Shown here in pieces: positions 18,535 through 28,158 of a stretch of 64,000 nucleotides of DNA. The position numbers and the translations under genes are program-made. Numbering within the stretch: the stretch's first letter is position 1; each line of letters begins with the position of its first letter. Source of the DNA: Brevibacterium luteolum (lineage in GTDB: Bacteria; Actinomycetota; Actinomycetes; Actinomycetales; Brevibacteriaceae); NCBI RefSeq assembly GCF_013004595.1, contig NZ_JABEMC010000009.1:1-64000 (forward strand), written 5' to 3'. The notes beneath the pieces were generated by a model that was given only the letters and a program-made list of their open reading frames with translations, was not told the DNA's origin and made no database searches.

Positions 18535-18834
18535 GTGAAGACCGTTCACCTCAAGACCAAAGAGATCCGCAGCCGCGACGAGCTCGCCGACCTGCTCCAG
18601 CAGCTTGCCGACCAGATCGCCGAGGGCACGCTCGCGTTCCGTCAGGGTGCTGAGGAGACCCGGCTGGAGATGCCGAGCTCGGTGCGCCTGTCCGTCGAGG
18701 TCGTCGACGAGGAGAAGCCGGCGACCGAGCAGAAGCCGAGCAAGGGCACCAAGCGCGAGGTGGAGGTCGAGATCTCCTGGCGGGTCGGCGAGGACGGCCC
18801 GATCGCAGCCGACGAGCCGCTCACTCTCGGCTGA
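18535..18834 (+). CDS. Amphi-Trp domain protein
   Basis: The 99-residue protein has the layout of the small amphi-Trp family: an amphipathic helical start with RDELADLLQQLADQIAEGTL (14-33), a strand-rich middle (VRLSVEVVDEE) and a final EVEISW with the single conserved Trp. The function of the family is unknown. Start is GTG 18535, with GAAGGGATG upstream. Confidence 0.75.
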   Translation: MKTVHLKTKEIRSRDELADLLQQLADQIAEGTLAFRQGAEETRLEMPSSVRLSVEVVDEEKPATEQKPSKGTKREVEVEISWRVGEDGPIAADEPLTLG

Positions 18835-19066
18835 GCCCTGTGTCCTTCGCGCGGCCGAGTCCGCGCTGCAGCTGGTGGCGTGCCCGCACCTGGAAGAACC
18901 GCACAACCGCATAGACCGAACCGATGATCGGGGCGAACAGCGCGGCCATGACAGTGAGCGGGTAGCGGGCGGTGTCACCGGGTTCGCGCCGGGTGCCAGC
19001 CGCGCAGGCGATGCCGATCAGCCAGATGATGAGCACCGTGCCTTCGGTGAGATTCAGACCCAACAT
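18821..19066 (-). CDS. Small two-helix membrane protein
   Basis: The 81-residue protein has hydrophobic segments at about 9-23 and 38-58 and a basic tail (RARHQLQRGLGRAK). Its ATG at 19066 is preceded by GGAAGGAAGCGGCG, and this ribosome-binding text is present twice in tandem. The 3' end overlaps the end of the convergent amphi-Trp gene by 14 bases. No family recognised. Confidence 0.55.
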   Translation of the reverse strand: MLGLNLTEGTVLIIWLIGIACAAGTRREPGDTARYPLTVMAALFAPIIGSVYAVVRFFQVRARHQLQRGLGRAKDTGLSRE

Positions 19067-19070
19067 CGCC

Positions 19071-19110
19071 GCTTCCTTCCGTCACGAGCCGCTTCCTTCC
19101 GTCACGAGCC
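19071..19110. repeat. 20-bp perfect tandem duplication at a ribosome-binding site
   Basis: GCTTCCTTCCGTCACGAGCC occurs at 19071-19090 and again at 19091-19110. On the minus strand it supplies two GGAAGGAAGC sequences ahead of the small membrane protein gene; only the nearer one is at a usable distance. Confidence 0.85.
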
Positions 19111-19139
19111 GGCGACAAGCCTACCGTCTGGCCGCCGAG

Positions 19140-20168
19140 TCACCGTTCGGTGACGAAGCCTTCGTCGACCATCCAGCGCAGTGCCACGTCGACGGGGTCG
19201 TCACCGTCGACGTCGACCTGCCGGTTGAGCTCCTGCATCTGCTCGGTGGTGAGCTTCTCGGCGATCGGCGCGTAGACCTCTTCGAGCTGCGGGTACTCCT
19301 CGAGCGTCTGAGTGAAGAACACGGGGGCTGCGTTGTAGGCGGGGAAGAACTGCCTGTCGTCTTCGAGGACGACGAGGCCCATCGCCTTGATCCGGCCGTC
19401 GGTGAGGTAGACATTGCCGAAGTTGCACTGCCCGGCCGCCGTTGCGGAGTAGATCGGGCCGGCATCGTAGATGCCGATGTTGTCCTCCGGTGTGCCGTCG
19501 GCCTCCCCGCGCGGAATGTCGTAGGCCTCGAGCATCGGGGTGAGCCCATCAGGCCGGGAGTTGAATTCGGCGGCCACGCAGATCGTGCGGTCCTCCGGCT
19601 TGAGATCGGCCAGCTGCGACATCTTCGTCACCGCGCCGAGCTCCCCGGGGGCATCGGGCCGGATCGCCATGCCGTAGGAGTTGTTGAGCTCAGCCGCCGG
19701 GCCCCAGGTCAGGCCGTTGGCAAGGTCGGCATCGTGGACCGCTTGCCACTGCTCGTGCGGATCCGGGATGCCCTCCTCCTCATTCAGGTACGTCAGCCAG
19801 GCGGTGCCGGTGTACTCCCAGGTCAGGTCGGCCTGCCCGCTCGTCATGAGTTTGCGGGCCGAGACGCTGCCGGGCACGTTCGTGAGGTCCTTGACGCTGA
19901 ACCCGGCTGCTTCGGCGGCGATGACGGAGATCTTGCCGAGGATGACCGCCTCGGTGAAGTTCTTGCTCGTGACGGTGAAGACCTTTCCGTCGGCGGCACC
20001 GGGGATCTCCTCGATCGACCCGGGGTTCACCGGCGGGATGTAGGCGGCCGAGGGCTGCAGTCCGCAGGCACCGAGCGCCAGGGTGCTCAGCAGTGCGATC
20101 CCGGCGCCGAGGCGGCCGAGCCTCGTGCGTGTGCGGCTGGCTGGGGTGATGATCGGGTGGGGTGTCAT
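19140..20168 (-). CDS. Osmoprotectant ABC transporter substrate-binding lipoprotein (OpuCC/ProX-like)
   Basis: The 342-residue protein has a signal sequence and lipobox LALGAC (Cys35), then a type II periplasmic-binding fold. Features of glycine-betaine/choline binding proteins are FTVTSKNFTEAVILGK, GQADLTWEYTGTAW and the late segment LVVLEDDRQFFPAYN. It is the last gene of the four-gene operon and overlaps the upstream permease by 4 bases. Substrates in the family are betaine, choline or related osmolytes; the exact one is not predictable. Confidence 0.85.
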   Translation of the reverse strand: MTPHPIITPASRTRTRLGRLGAGIALLSTLALGACGLQPSAAYIPPVNPGSIEEIPGAADGKVFTVTSKNFTEAVILGKISVIAAEAAGFSVKDLTNVPGSVSARKLMTSGQADLTWEYTGTAWLTYLNEEEGIPDPHEQWQAVHDADLANGLTWGPAAELNNSYGMAIRPDAPGELGAVTKMSQLADLKPEDRTICVAAEFNSRPDGLTPMLEAYDIPRGEADGTPEDNIGIYDAGPIYSATAAGQCNFGNVYLTDGRIKAMGLVVLEDDRQFFPAYNAAPVFFTQTLEEYPQLEEVYAPIAEKLTTEQMQELNRQVDVDGDDPVDVALRWMVDEGFVTER

Positions 20169-20914
20169 GCCAGTCCCTTCGGCCGTACGGCCAGTTCGAC
20201 GACGCGTCCGGTCCAGTCGACGACGAGGGCGAGCAGGGCAACGAGGATGGCTCCGGCGATGAGCACCCGGGTGAGGTCGAGCGTCACCCCGGTGGTGATG
20301 AGCAGGCCGAGTCCGCCGCCGTTGACGAAGGTCGCCAGAGTGGCGGTGCCGACGAGCAGGACGAGTGCGGTGCGGATGCCGGAGAGCATGACGGGCACCG
20401 CAAGCGGCAGTTCAACGCGGAAGAGCACGGCGGCAGCGCTCATGCCCATGCCGCGGCCGGCTTCGATGAGCTGCCGGTCGACCTGGGTGAGGCCGACCAT
20501 CGTGTTGCGCAGCACCGGCAGCAGCGCGTAGACGACGAGTGCTGCGATCGCGGCCTGCAGGCCGAAGCCGAGCCAGAACCCGAAGAGCACGATGATGCCG
20601 ACGGCCGGGGCGGCCTGGCCGATGTTCGCTACGGCCATGACCGGTCCTGCGGCCCGGCGCAGGGCTGGGCGGGTGAGCAGGATGCCGAGCGGGATCGCCA
20701 CGGCGAGCACGATGACGGCGGATATGACGGTGAGCAGCAGGTGCTCCACGGTCAGCGACCAGACCGCGCCGGGTGCCAGAGTGGAGGATTCGACCTCGGT
20801 GAGGTCGGTGGTCAGCAGCCACCAGATGAGCACGCCGAAGGCCGCGACGATGATCCCGGCCTGCACGAGCAGGTCGCGGATGTCTCTGCGCTGTCCGACG
20901 GTCAGGGTACTCAT
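20165..20914 (-). CDS. Osmoprotectant ABC transporter permease (OpuCD-like)
   Basis: The 249-residue permease has about six membrane segments and the EAA-type loop (IEAGRGMGMSAAAVLFRVELPLA, about 165-187) that contacts the ATPase. NIGQAAPAVGIIVLFGFWLG is typical of OpuC/ProW permeases. It overlaps the ATPase gene upstream and the binding-protein gene downstream by 4 bases each, indicating translational coupling. Confidence 0.88.
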   Translation of the reverse strand: MSTLTVGQRRDIRDLLVQAGIIVAAFGVLIWWLLTTDLTEVESSTLAPGAVWSLTVEHLLLTVISAVIVLAVAIPLGILLTRPALRRAAGPVMAVANIGQAAPAVGIIVLFGFWLGFGLQAAIAALVVYALLPVLRNTMVGLTQVDRQLIEAGRGMGMSAAAVLFRVELPLAVPVMLSGIRTALVLLVGTATLATFVNGGGLGLLITTGVTLDLTRVLIAGAILVALLALVVDWTGRVVELAVRPKGLA

Positions 20915-22386
20915 GGCCGGTCCTCGTCTGCACGGTGCGCGCCGGCCGGACGATCGGCGGGTTCACCGGCAGCCGTGTCGCCTGCCGTTTTGCCTGCCGT
21001 TTCGTCGGCAACCGTGCCGCCTGCCGTATCGTCAGCAGCCGTGCCGTCACCGGTGTCGCCTGTGTCTGCGGTCGGGTCTTCGCGTTGCTTAGCGGCGATC
21101 GCCTCGTCAGTGTTGCGGCCGGTGCGCCCATCGTCTTCGGGGATCTCGAACTCCTCGGGTTCGTTCTGCCCCAGCGGCGCCTCGGCGGCAGTGTCGTGGG
21201 CGCGGCCGTTGAGCCCGGAGATGACGTCCATGATCGTATCGACGGTGACGAGGCCGAGCATCTGGCGGCGCTGGCCGACGACGATCGCCGATGACGTCGT
21301 CGTCACGAGCATCGAATCGAGTGCGTCGTTGAGCGAGGCGCGGTTGTAGACCACCGGCAGGTCCTCATTCACCTGCGTCGGCATCGTCTCCAAGCGTTCG
21401 AGCTGGCTGGCGATGAGCCAGTCGACGGGCCGGTCCTGGTCGTCGACGACGACCACGTAGTCATCGCCTGCCGCACGCATCGTCTCCACCGCCTCGGCGG
21501 CGGGGGCACCGGCACGCACGCGCACCGGTTCGGTCAGCTCAACGTCATCGAGGCGGGACAGGGACAGCTGCTTGAGCCCGGCGCCTGCGCCCATGAAGTC
21601 CTCGACGAAGGAGTTCGCCGGCTGGGCGAGGATCCTCTCAGGTGAGTCGTACTGGGCGAGGATGCCGCCTTCGCGGAAGATCGCGATCCAGTCGCCGAGC
21701 TTGACGGCCTCGTCGAAGTCGTGGGTGACGCACACGATCGTCTTCTTCAGCTCCGAGTGGATGGCGATGAGCTCATCCTGCAGCCGCTGGCGGGTGATCG
21801 GGTCGACCGCGCCGAAGGGCTCATCCATGAGCAGCACCGGCGGGTCTGCTGCCAGCGCCCGGGCGACACCGACGCGCTGCTGCTGGCCGCCGGAGAGCTC
21901 GCGCGGGAACCGGTCGCGGTAGGCGGCCGGGTCAAGGGACACGAGTTCGAGCAGCTCGTCGACGCGGGCGCGGATCCGGCTGGCATCCCAGCCGAGCATC
22001 TTGGGCACCAGTCCGATGTTCTTGGCCACCGTCATGTGCGGGAACAGCCCGCCGGCCTGGATGACGTAGCCCAGCCGGCGGCGCAGCTTGTCGGCATCGA
22101 GGTCGGTGACGTCCTCACCATCGATGAGCACCCGGCCCGACGTCGGTTCGATGAGCCGGTTGATCATCTTGAGCGTCGTCGTCTTCCCGCAGCCGGACGG
22201 CCCGCAGAACATCACGATCGAACCGGCCGGGATCTCCAGATTCAGCCCGTCGACAGCCGGCGGCTTGCCCGAGTCGTAGCGTTTGGTGATCCCCTCCAGG
22301 GTGATCGACACGCCCTGGGTGCCGGTCTCATGCTCGGTGCCGGCCGCCTCGAAAGCGGTGGATGCAGTGCGGTGGTTCTCAGACAC
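20911..22386 (-). CDS. Osmoprotectant ABC transporter ATPase with CBS domains (OpuCA-like)
   Basis: The 491-residue protein has an ABC ATPase (about 28-265): Walker A GPSGCGKTT, signature LSGGQQQR, Walker B VLLMDEP and H-loop CVTHDF. A CBS pair follows (about 285-395), the ionic-strength sensor of OpuA/OpuC-type importers. The last 90 residues are acidic, Asp/Thr/Gly/Ala-rich with repeated TAGGT/TAGKT units; this tail is not part of the family and its base pattern is repetitive. The start overlaps the upstream permease gene by 8 bases. Confidence 0.9.
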   Translation of the reverse strand: MSENHRTASTAFEAAGTEHETGTQGVSITLEGITKRYDSGKPPAVDGLNLEIPAGSIVMFCGPSGCGKTTTLKMINRLIEPTSGRVLIDGEDVTDLDADKLRRRLGYVIQAGGLFPHMTVAKNIGLVPKMLGWDASRIRARVDELLELVSLDPAAYRDRFPRELSGGQQQRVGVARALAADPPVLLMDEPFGAVDPITRQRLQDELIAIHSELKKTIVCVTHDFDEAVKLGDWIAIFREGGILAQYDSPERILAQPANSFVEDFMGAGAGLKQLSLSRLDDVELTEPVRVRAGAPAAEAVETMRAAGDDYVVVVDDQDRPVDWLIASQLERLETMPTQVNEDLPVVYNRASLNDALDSMLVTTTSSAIVVGQRRQMLGLVTVDTIMDVISGLNGRAHDTAAEAPLGQNEPEEFEIPEDDGRTGRNTDEAIAAKQREDPTADTGDTGDGTAADDTAGGTVADETAGKTAGDTAAGEPADRPAGAHRADEDRP

Positions 22387-23020
22387 GGATACCCCTCGGG
22401 ATGGTCAAGCGGCCGACTGCCACAAGCAGCAGGTCGAGGATGAAGGCGAGGATGATGACGCCGACGACGCCAATGACGACGGATTCGAGTGAGTTCGCGC
22501 CGCCGAGGCGGTCGAGGCCGGAGAAGATGAACGCGCCGAGGCCAGGGCCGAGTGAGTAGGCGGCGATGGTCGCGATCCCCATCACCATCTGCCCGGAGAC
22601 GCGGACGCCAGCGAGGATGACCGGCCAGGCCATCGGCAGTTCGACGGTCATCAGGGTGCGCAGGCGGCTCATGCCGATTCCGCGGGCGGATTCGACGACG
22701 TCGCCGGGGATGCCGGCGAGCCCGACGAGGGCGTTGCGCAGGATCGGGAGGGCGGCGTAGAAGGTCACGACGATGACGGCGGGAATGACGCCGAAGCCGA
22801 CCGGGGCGATGAGCAGGCCGACGAGCGCGAACGACGGGATCGTCAGGCCGATCGCCGAGACGCTGTTGGCTGCTGCAGTCAGCGCTGAGGAGCGGTACGA
22901 CAGCACGGCGATGACAACGGCGATGAGGGTGGCGAGCAGGAGGCTCTGGCCGACGAGGCTGAAGTGCTGCCAGGAGGCGAAGAGGATCTGGTCAGAGCGC
23001 TGCGTGAAGTACTCCCACAC
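22379..23020 (-). CDS. Osmoprotectant ABC transporter permease (OpuCB-like), first gene of the operon
   Basis: The 213-residue permease has five or six membrane segments and the EAA-type loop (VESARGIGMSRLRTLMTVELPMAW). SAIGLTIPSFALVGLL is characteristic of the family. Start codon is GTG at 23020 (GTG TGG GAG). It leads the operon permease-ATPase-permease-binding protein. Confidence 0.88.
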   Translation of the reverse strand: MWEYFTQRSDQILFASWQHFSLVGQSLLLATLIAVVIAVLSYRSSALTAAANSVSAIGLTIPSFALVGLLIAPVGFGVIPAVIVVTFYAALPILRNALVGLAGIPGDVVESARGIGMSRLRTLMTVELPMAWPVILAGVRVSGQMVMGIATIAAYSLGPGLGAFIFSGLDRLGGANSLESVVIGVVGVIILAFILDLLLVAVGRLTIPRGIRV

Positions 23021-23494
23021 GTGTGTGGCTCCCCTCGGCTGCCGTCAGTGGATCGTGCCCTTGGTCCGCGAGTCTACACCTGCCGGTGGATAATCTCAGG
23101 CCGCCTTGCCGGTTGCGGGGTCTGCTGGGGTGGCTGCCGCTCCCGAGGGGGCGCCGTTGCCCCGATGGGGGCCTCCGCTGCCGAGGCGGCGGCTGAGTCG
23201 GGTCTGCCGAGGTGGTGGCTGGCTCGGGTCTGCCAGCCCCTTGCTCAGCACCCGTCGAGTGTATATTTGCTGGTGAGCGAGCGATGTCCGTGCCTCGTGC
23301 TGTGATGGAAGCAAGGAAGGAGAGCCCTGAGGGCTCCAGTTGGACAGAGGGGTGATGGGCATGACGCGGACGGCGGTGGCGGGCACGGTCGCTTTTGCAC
23401 CCATGGTTCGGCGTTGTCCCTGGTCAGTCTGCGTTGTCCGTGCCTCGTGGTGTGATGGAACCATTGCATCGATAAGCGAAGGGAGGCGACGGCG
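23021..23494. other. 474-bp intergenic region with a direct repeat
   Basis: The region holds the putative opu promoter side and the leader of the DUF222 gene. A 29-bp near-direct repeat, TGTCCGTGCCTCGTG then TGTGATGGAA with two mismatches, lies at 23285-23313 and 23435-23463, 150 bp apart. The second copy sits just upstream of the DUF222 ribosome-binding site, so the first may be the leader of a lost second copy. No reading frame across the region looks genuine. Confidence 0.5.
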
Positions 23495-25153
23495 ATGACG
23501 GCGACAGTTGAGACTTCCGTGCCGACGCCTGCTGGGGCGTACCGGACCCGGTTCTGCGCCTTCGAGCAGTCCCTCAGCGCGCTCGAGCGGGCACAGTTGC
23601 AGGGGTATGAGGAGATGTTCGGCGTCGTGCTCGAACGGGTGCGCGCTGACAGCCGTGACAACATCGACACTCAGGTCGATGCGCTGCACTCCCTCGCCGG
23701 TGCTGGCTTCGCCGAGACTGCGGCTGAACCGCAGGCAGCCAAAACTGCGGTTGAACCGCAAGCAGCAGGCGGAGTTTCCGATGCAGCGCGCGCAGAGGCG
23801 CTCACCTGGCTGCGCGACCGCATCGGCACACCGACGCTGGCCGCTCTCGCCCACGCCCTCGATATCACGTCGAACACCGCGTGGTCACGGGTCACTGGCG
23901 CCGCCACGGCATTCATCGGACTGCCGAAACTCACCGCACAGGTGCGCGCGGGCAGATTGAGCTTCGATCGCTTCGTCTCCGCCGCCGGGCAGGCAGCATC
24001 CGTCGACCCGGCCCTGCTCGGTCAGCTCGACACGCTGCTGGCCACGATCACCGCGACGAAGAAGAGCGTGTACTACTCGGAGGTCAAGGCCGCCATTGCC
24101 GCGCTGGTCACGCGCGCCGAACAGGCTCAGCAGATCCGGGAGCGCCGCCGCGTCGAGGCGTTCTACGATCAGCACGGTCGCGGCACGCTCATCGTGCAGG
24201 GACCGTCTCATGAGATCGCGCTCCTTCACGCGCGCCTTGAGGGCATGGCCCGCTGTGTGGTCCGCGGCTACACTGCCGGGTTCGACCTGCCGGACAACCA
24301 TGTCTTCGCTGACTCCCGCTCCTTTGAGCAGCTGAAGTACGACTTCCTCATCGGCGCGACGATCGGCGGGGATGTCAACACCCTCGACCTCGCACAGGAG
24401 GCGCTAGCCAAACGGCAGGAAGCTTCGGGACACATTGGTTCGCCACTGGATCCGCTGGCGGATGATCTCGCCGACCTGCTCAGTGATACGCCCGTCTCAT
24501 GTCCCGGCCAGCGGCCAGTGGCTGGCACGCCAGGCCAAGATCACCATCACCGTACCGGCCATGGCACTGACCGAGGGCCCAGCCGCTGACGAGCTGCCCG
24601 GTTCGGTCGACGGTAGCCCCGTCAGTGCTGATGTGGCCCGTCAGCTGGTCGGCTCGGCAGGGGACACAATCTACCGTCTGCTCACCGACCCGAACACCGG
24701 TGAAGTCCTCGACCATGTCGCAACGACGTACACGATCGGTGCACGCATGCGGCACGCACTCGTGGCGCGCTGGCGATACTGCACCGCCCCCGGCTGCGAC
24801 CGGCCGGCCACAAAAGCAGAACTCGACCACATCGAACCCTTCAACCACAGGCACCCCACCCACGGCGGACCGACAACCATGGAGAACCTGCACCCACTGT
24901 GCAAACAGCACCACCAACTCAAAACCCAAGGAGTCTTAGACTCAGACGCGAGCCCCGAACAGGGGTACTGACGTGGACGCTGCCAGGAGGCACAACAGCA
25001 ACGACCCATCCACCGGGGTCAGTGCTGCACCGCCGGCATGCCGAACTCATCACCAACACCACGCCAGGTGAAGCCCACTCCCAGCCGGACACGCCAGGCT
25101 CGCACGACAATGTGAACGACGGGCTCTTCTCCCCTGAAGAGGCACACCCGTGA
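23495..25153 (+). pseudogene. DUF222 and HNH endonuclease-domain gene with two frameshifts
   Basis: The frame from ATG 23495 (AAGGGAGG upstream) encodes DUF222 (about residues 25-330). Near 24510 it must shift by one base, where CCCGGCC has one G more than expected, to continue through GQWLARQAKITITVPAM to the HNH domain: CTAPGCDRPATKAELDHIEPF, NLHPLCKQHHQLKT. A second shift near 24935 returns to the first frame for LRREPRTGVLTWTLPGG and the TGA at 25153. Rejoined, it is about 550 residues, normal for this family, which is widespread in actinobacteria and may be intron- or mobile-element-related. As given, it is inactive. Confidence 0.75.
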
Positions 25154-25421
25154 TGAGAACCTCGCCGCCCCCACACCCGCGGCAGCACCTGCACACCGAC
25201 ACAGCCAGTGTCAGCCATGGTCGCAGCTGCACAGAACAGGGGCTGAGCGACTGTGGTCTGGCAATTGCATAGCGAATAAGGCACCCCCCGGTTTCGCAGG
25301 CCGGAACGGCCGGACAGGCCCGTTCGACTGCTCCGGCCTCCCAAACCGGGCACCTTGGGCAGGCGGGACCCTGCCGGCAACCATGTGCCGTGGCGCGAAA
25401 CGAAACTGCCGGAAGTTAATC

Positions 25422-25946
25422 TCAGCGCGTCTTGCCGGACGCGGCATCAACCGGTGCATTTTCCGCGCCCGAGGCGGCGGCCGCCTGACCGGCGTTCGAC
25501 AGCGGACAGCTGCGCTCCTTGCGCACGCGGGCGACGAACGCCCAAGCCAGCAGCGCAATCGACCCGAGCGCGAGGACCGGCTGAACGGGTTCGAAGTACT
25601 GCATCGCCCCGGCATAGCCCAGTGCTAGCAGCACGAGCTTGTTGCACCCCGGGCAGCCAACGGCGAAGAACGTGATGACCGCTCCGGCCGCACCGAGCCG
25701 GCCGCCGCGCTCCTCGGAGTTCTCACCGGTATCGCGTCGGGCGACGTACGTGGCGGCGACGAGGCCGGCGAGCACGGCATTGGCGATGAGAACCGGCCAA
25801 GCCCACCAGGTCGGCGGGACATCGCGGGTGAACAGCGGCGTGTCGATGAGGTCAGTTGGGACAGCGACGAGGAGGATGGTGGCAGCAGCGGTGCCGAGAG
25901 CGAACAGCCAGCGGCGCGGCTGCCAGGTTGCCAGCTCGGCCAGCAT
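25422..25946 (-). CDS. Membrane protein with a CPGC thiol motif
   Basis: Started at ATG 25946 (MLAELATWQPRRW), the protein is 174 residues with about five membrane segments. The fourth begins VGCPGCNKLVLLALG (from about residue 97), placing a Cys-x-x-Cys pair at a membrane surface. I recall similar actinobacterial proteins with GCPVCNKLV but no assigned role. The CPGC suggests disulfide exchange or metal binding. A DsbA-like protein is encoded two genes away. The upstream 45 residues of the longer frame are basic and look non-coding. Confidence 0.65.
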   Translation of the reverse strand: MLAELATWQPRRWLFALGTAAATILLVAVPTDLIDTPLFTRDVPPTWWAWPVLIANAVLAGLVAATYVARRDTGENSEERGGRLGAAGAVITFFAVGCPGCNKLVLLALGYAGAMQYFEPVQPVLALGSIALLAWAFVARVRKERSCPLSNAGQAAAASGAENAPVDAASGKTR

Positions 25947-26113
25947 CGACCCTCTCCCTTTCCTGGTGTGTGCCGCGGCTCGGTCCGGGCCGCAGCTGTC
26001 GTGTCCGCTGGCGACGATACCGTAAGCTCCATAACCGAACCTGAGTGCATTGCAGCACCAGTTGCACCTGCTGTGCCTCACCGCCGTGGTGTCGTTCCGA
26101 TCGGAGGGCAGCT

Positions 26114-27259
26114 GTGACCGTCACCATTCCGCCGCCGAATCCGCGTCGGCACCCCTCGCCGTTCAGCCCGAGTTTCGGGACCACCCCGGCTGCCGTCGTC
26201 GGCATCCAAAAGGAGGTCAACCTCTTCGCCCGCGCTCTCGACGGTGCGGTCCGCGGTCGCGCGATGCTCGTGACCGGCCCGCGCGGGGTCGGCAAGACGG
26301 TGCTGCTCAACACCTTCGGCGAGGTCGCTGACTCCCGCCAGTGGGTGACAGTGCGAGAACAGGCCTCCCCGGGTGTCGTGCAGCGGCTGACCGAAGCACG
26401 ACTGCCGCAGCTGCTCGAAGACCTCGATGCCGCCCAGACCTCGACGTCCTCCACTGTCGGGTTCACGCTGCCGGTCATCGGCGGCGGACTGACGGCCCGA
26501 GCCGATTCGACGAATCCGCTGACCCCGGATCTGCGTCACCGGCTCATGCAGGCCCTCGACATTCTGTCTGCTCACGGCACCGGTCTGCTGCTGACGCTTG
26601 ATGAGGTGCACCGGACGAATGTCGCTGAGCTACGGGCCATCACCGATGCAGTGGCACATGCAGTGTCCCAGGGAGCGCCGCTGGCGTTCGTGGCCGCCGG
26701 ACTGCCGGCGACGATGAACAAGCTCGTCAACGACGACGTCTCGACGTTCCTGCGCCGGGCCGAACGGATCGCACTGAAGAACTTCACCGCCGACGACACC
26801 GCCGTCGCCTTGCGCCACCCGATCGAGAACGCCGGCAAGTCGATCGACGCCGATGCTCTCGAAACCGCAGTCGAGGCTTCAGAGAACTACCCGTATCTGG
26901 TGCAGCTCATCGGCGATTTCGCGTGGGAGGCCGCCGCCGAGGCACCGGTCATCACCGCAGAGCATGTCGCCTGGGCGGTCGAGCAGGCCAGACCCGCCCT
27001 GTTCCGGCAGATCCACGAACCAACACTGGCAGGCCTGTCGGATCGGGACAAGGACTACATCTTCGCGATGAGTGCTGATGACGAGCCCTCGCTGACCCGT
27101 GAGGTCGCCAAACGCCTCGGGGTCAGCATCCAGCATGCCGGGGTGTACCGCAGCCGGCTCATCATCGATGGGGTCATCATGGAGTCCGGCCGCGGGAAGG
27201 TCGAGTTCGCGATCCCGTACCTGCGCGACTTCCTGCGGTCCGAAAGCGCCCGCCGCTGA
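26114..27259 (+). CDS. AAA-family ATPase (ORC/Cdc6-like, STAND)
   Basis: The 381-residue protein begins at GTG 26114, ten bases past a CGGAGGG. It has Walker A GPRGVGKTVLL (about residue 56), Walker B LLLTLDEVH (about 160) and sensor-like arginines, then helical and winged-helix parts ending in RSRLIIDGVIM and EFAIPYLRDFL. This is the layout of ATP-binding proteins related to archaeal Orc1/Cdc6 or to toxin-linked AAA proteins. The partner is unknown. It is convergent with the DsbA-like gene, 11 bases away. Confidence 0.75.
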   Translation: MTVTIPPPNPRRHPSPFSPSFGTTPAAVVGIQKEVNLFARALDGAVRGRAMLVTGPRGVGKTVLLNTFGEVADSRQWVTVREQASPGVVQRLTEARLPQLLEDLDAAQTSTSSTVGFTLPVIGGGLTARADSTNPLTPDLRHRLMQALDILSAHGTGLLLTLDEVHRTNVAELRAITDAVAHAVSQGAPLAFVAAGLPATMNKLVNDDVSTFLRRAERIALKNFTADDTAVALRHPIENAGKSIDADALETAVEASENYPYLVQLIGDFAWEAAAEAPVITAEHVAWAVEQARPALFRQIHEPTLAGLSDRDKDYIFAMSADDEPSLTREVAKRLGVSIQHAGVYRSRLIIDGVIMESGRGKVEFAIPYLRDFLRSESARR

Positions 27260-27270
27260 GCTGCCGAGCC

Positions 27271-28020
27271 TTACTGACCGGCTTCAGCCAGTTCCTTCTC
27301 GATCGTCTCGCGGAACACCTCGGCTGGCTGGGCACCGGAGATGACGGAGTCGTTGATCGCAAAGGTCGGCACGCTTGTGACGCCGAGGCGCTGAGCCTCT
27401 TCGAAGTCTGATTGCACCTGGGCGTGCAGGTCTTCGCTGTCGAGGTCGGCTTCGAACTTCTCCATGTCCGCAACTCCGGCGGTCTTGGCATGCTTGATGA
27501 GCACTTCGCGCGGCAGGTCCGGGTGGCCGCTGTCCGGCGCCTCACCGAACACGGCATGCTGGTACTCCCAGAACACGCCCTGCTCAGCTGCTGCCCGGGC
27601 AGCGACAGCGGCGTCGACGGACTGGTCGCCGAAGACCGGTGCATCGCGCCACTCGACGCGCATCCGGCCGTCCGCAACATACTCATCGACAAGGTCGCCG
27701 AGCGTGTCGCGGTGGAACTTGCCGCAGAACGGGCAGCGGTAGTCGGCGAACTCGATGAGCACGACCGGGGCATCGACCTCGCCCATAGCGGTCGGGTCGC
27801 CGTCGATGCGGCGGGAGAGGTCGAACTCCTGCTGCTGGGCACCGGTGGCTGCGCCCTGGCTGCCGGACTCGTCCTCTGCCTGCGTGCCGGAGTTCGTACC
27901 CAAGCCCGAACCAGCGATGATGCTGATGACGAGGATGATGACGAGCAGGCCGGCCGCGATCGTCCACGGCCAGTTCCGGGCCAGGAATCCCTGGGATCGT
28001 GTGGCTCGGGGCCGGTTCAT
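27271..28020 (-). CDS. Membrane-anchored DsbA/DSBA-like thioredoxin-fold oxidoreductase
   Basis: The 249-residue protein has an amino-terminal anchor (about 18-38), a disordered linker, and a thioredoxin/DsbA domain with active site CPFC (Cys96, Cys99) and cis-Pro SVPTF (about 217). It should form or isomerise disulfides in exported proteins on the outer face of the membrane. The helical insertion between CPFC and the cis-Pro loop is typical of DsbA rather than TlpA. Confidence 0.88.
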   Translation of the reverse strand: MNRPRATRSQGFLARNWPWTIAAGLLVIILVISIIAGSGLGTNSGTQAEDESGSQGAATGAQQQEFDLSRRIDGDPTAMGEVDAPVVLIEFADYRCPFCGKFHRDTLGDLVDEYVADGRMRVEWRDAPVFGDQSVDAAVAARAAAEQGVFWEYQHAVFGEAPDSGHPDLPREVLIKHAKTAGVADMEKFEADLDSEDLHAQVQSDFEEAQRLGVTSVPTFAINDSVISGAQPAEVFRETIEKELAEAGQ

Positions 28021-28158
28021 GCGTGCTCTCTCCTATGCTGATATCGAGTCGGATGTTTCCGCTGTCCGCCTGCCACCATACGCGGCTCCGGTGAGTGGTA
28101 GCCAGAAGAGACGCAGGAACACAGAACAGGCGCGGGAACACTGTGGGAAGGGGACGCA

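Noticed and set aside
23096..23854. 252-residue minus-strand frame across the opu-DUF222 spacer
   Set aside because: No family features, low-complexity sequence, and it overlaps the DUF222 start.
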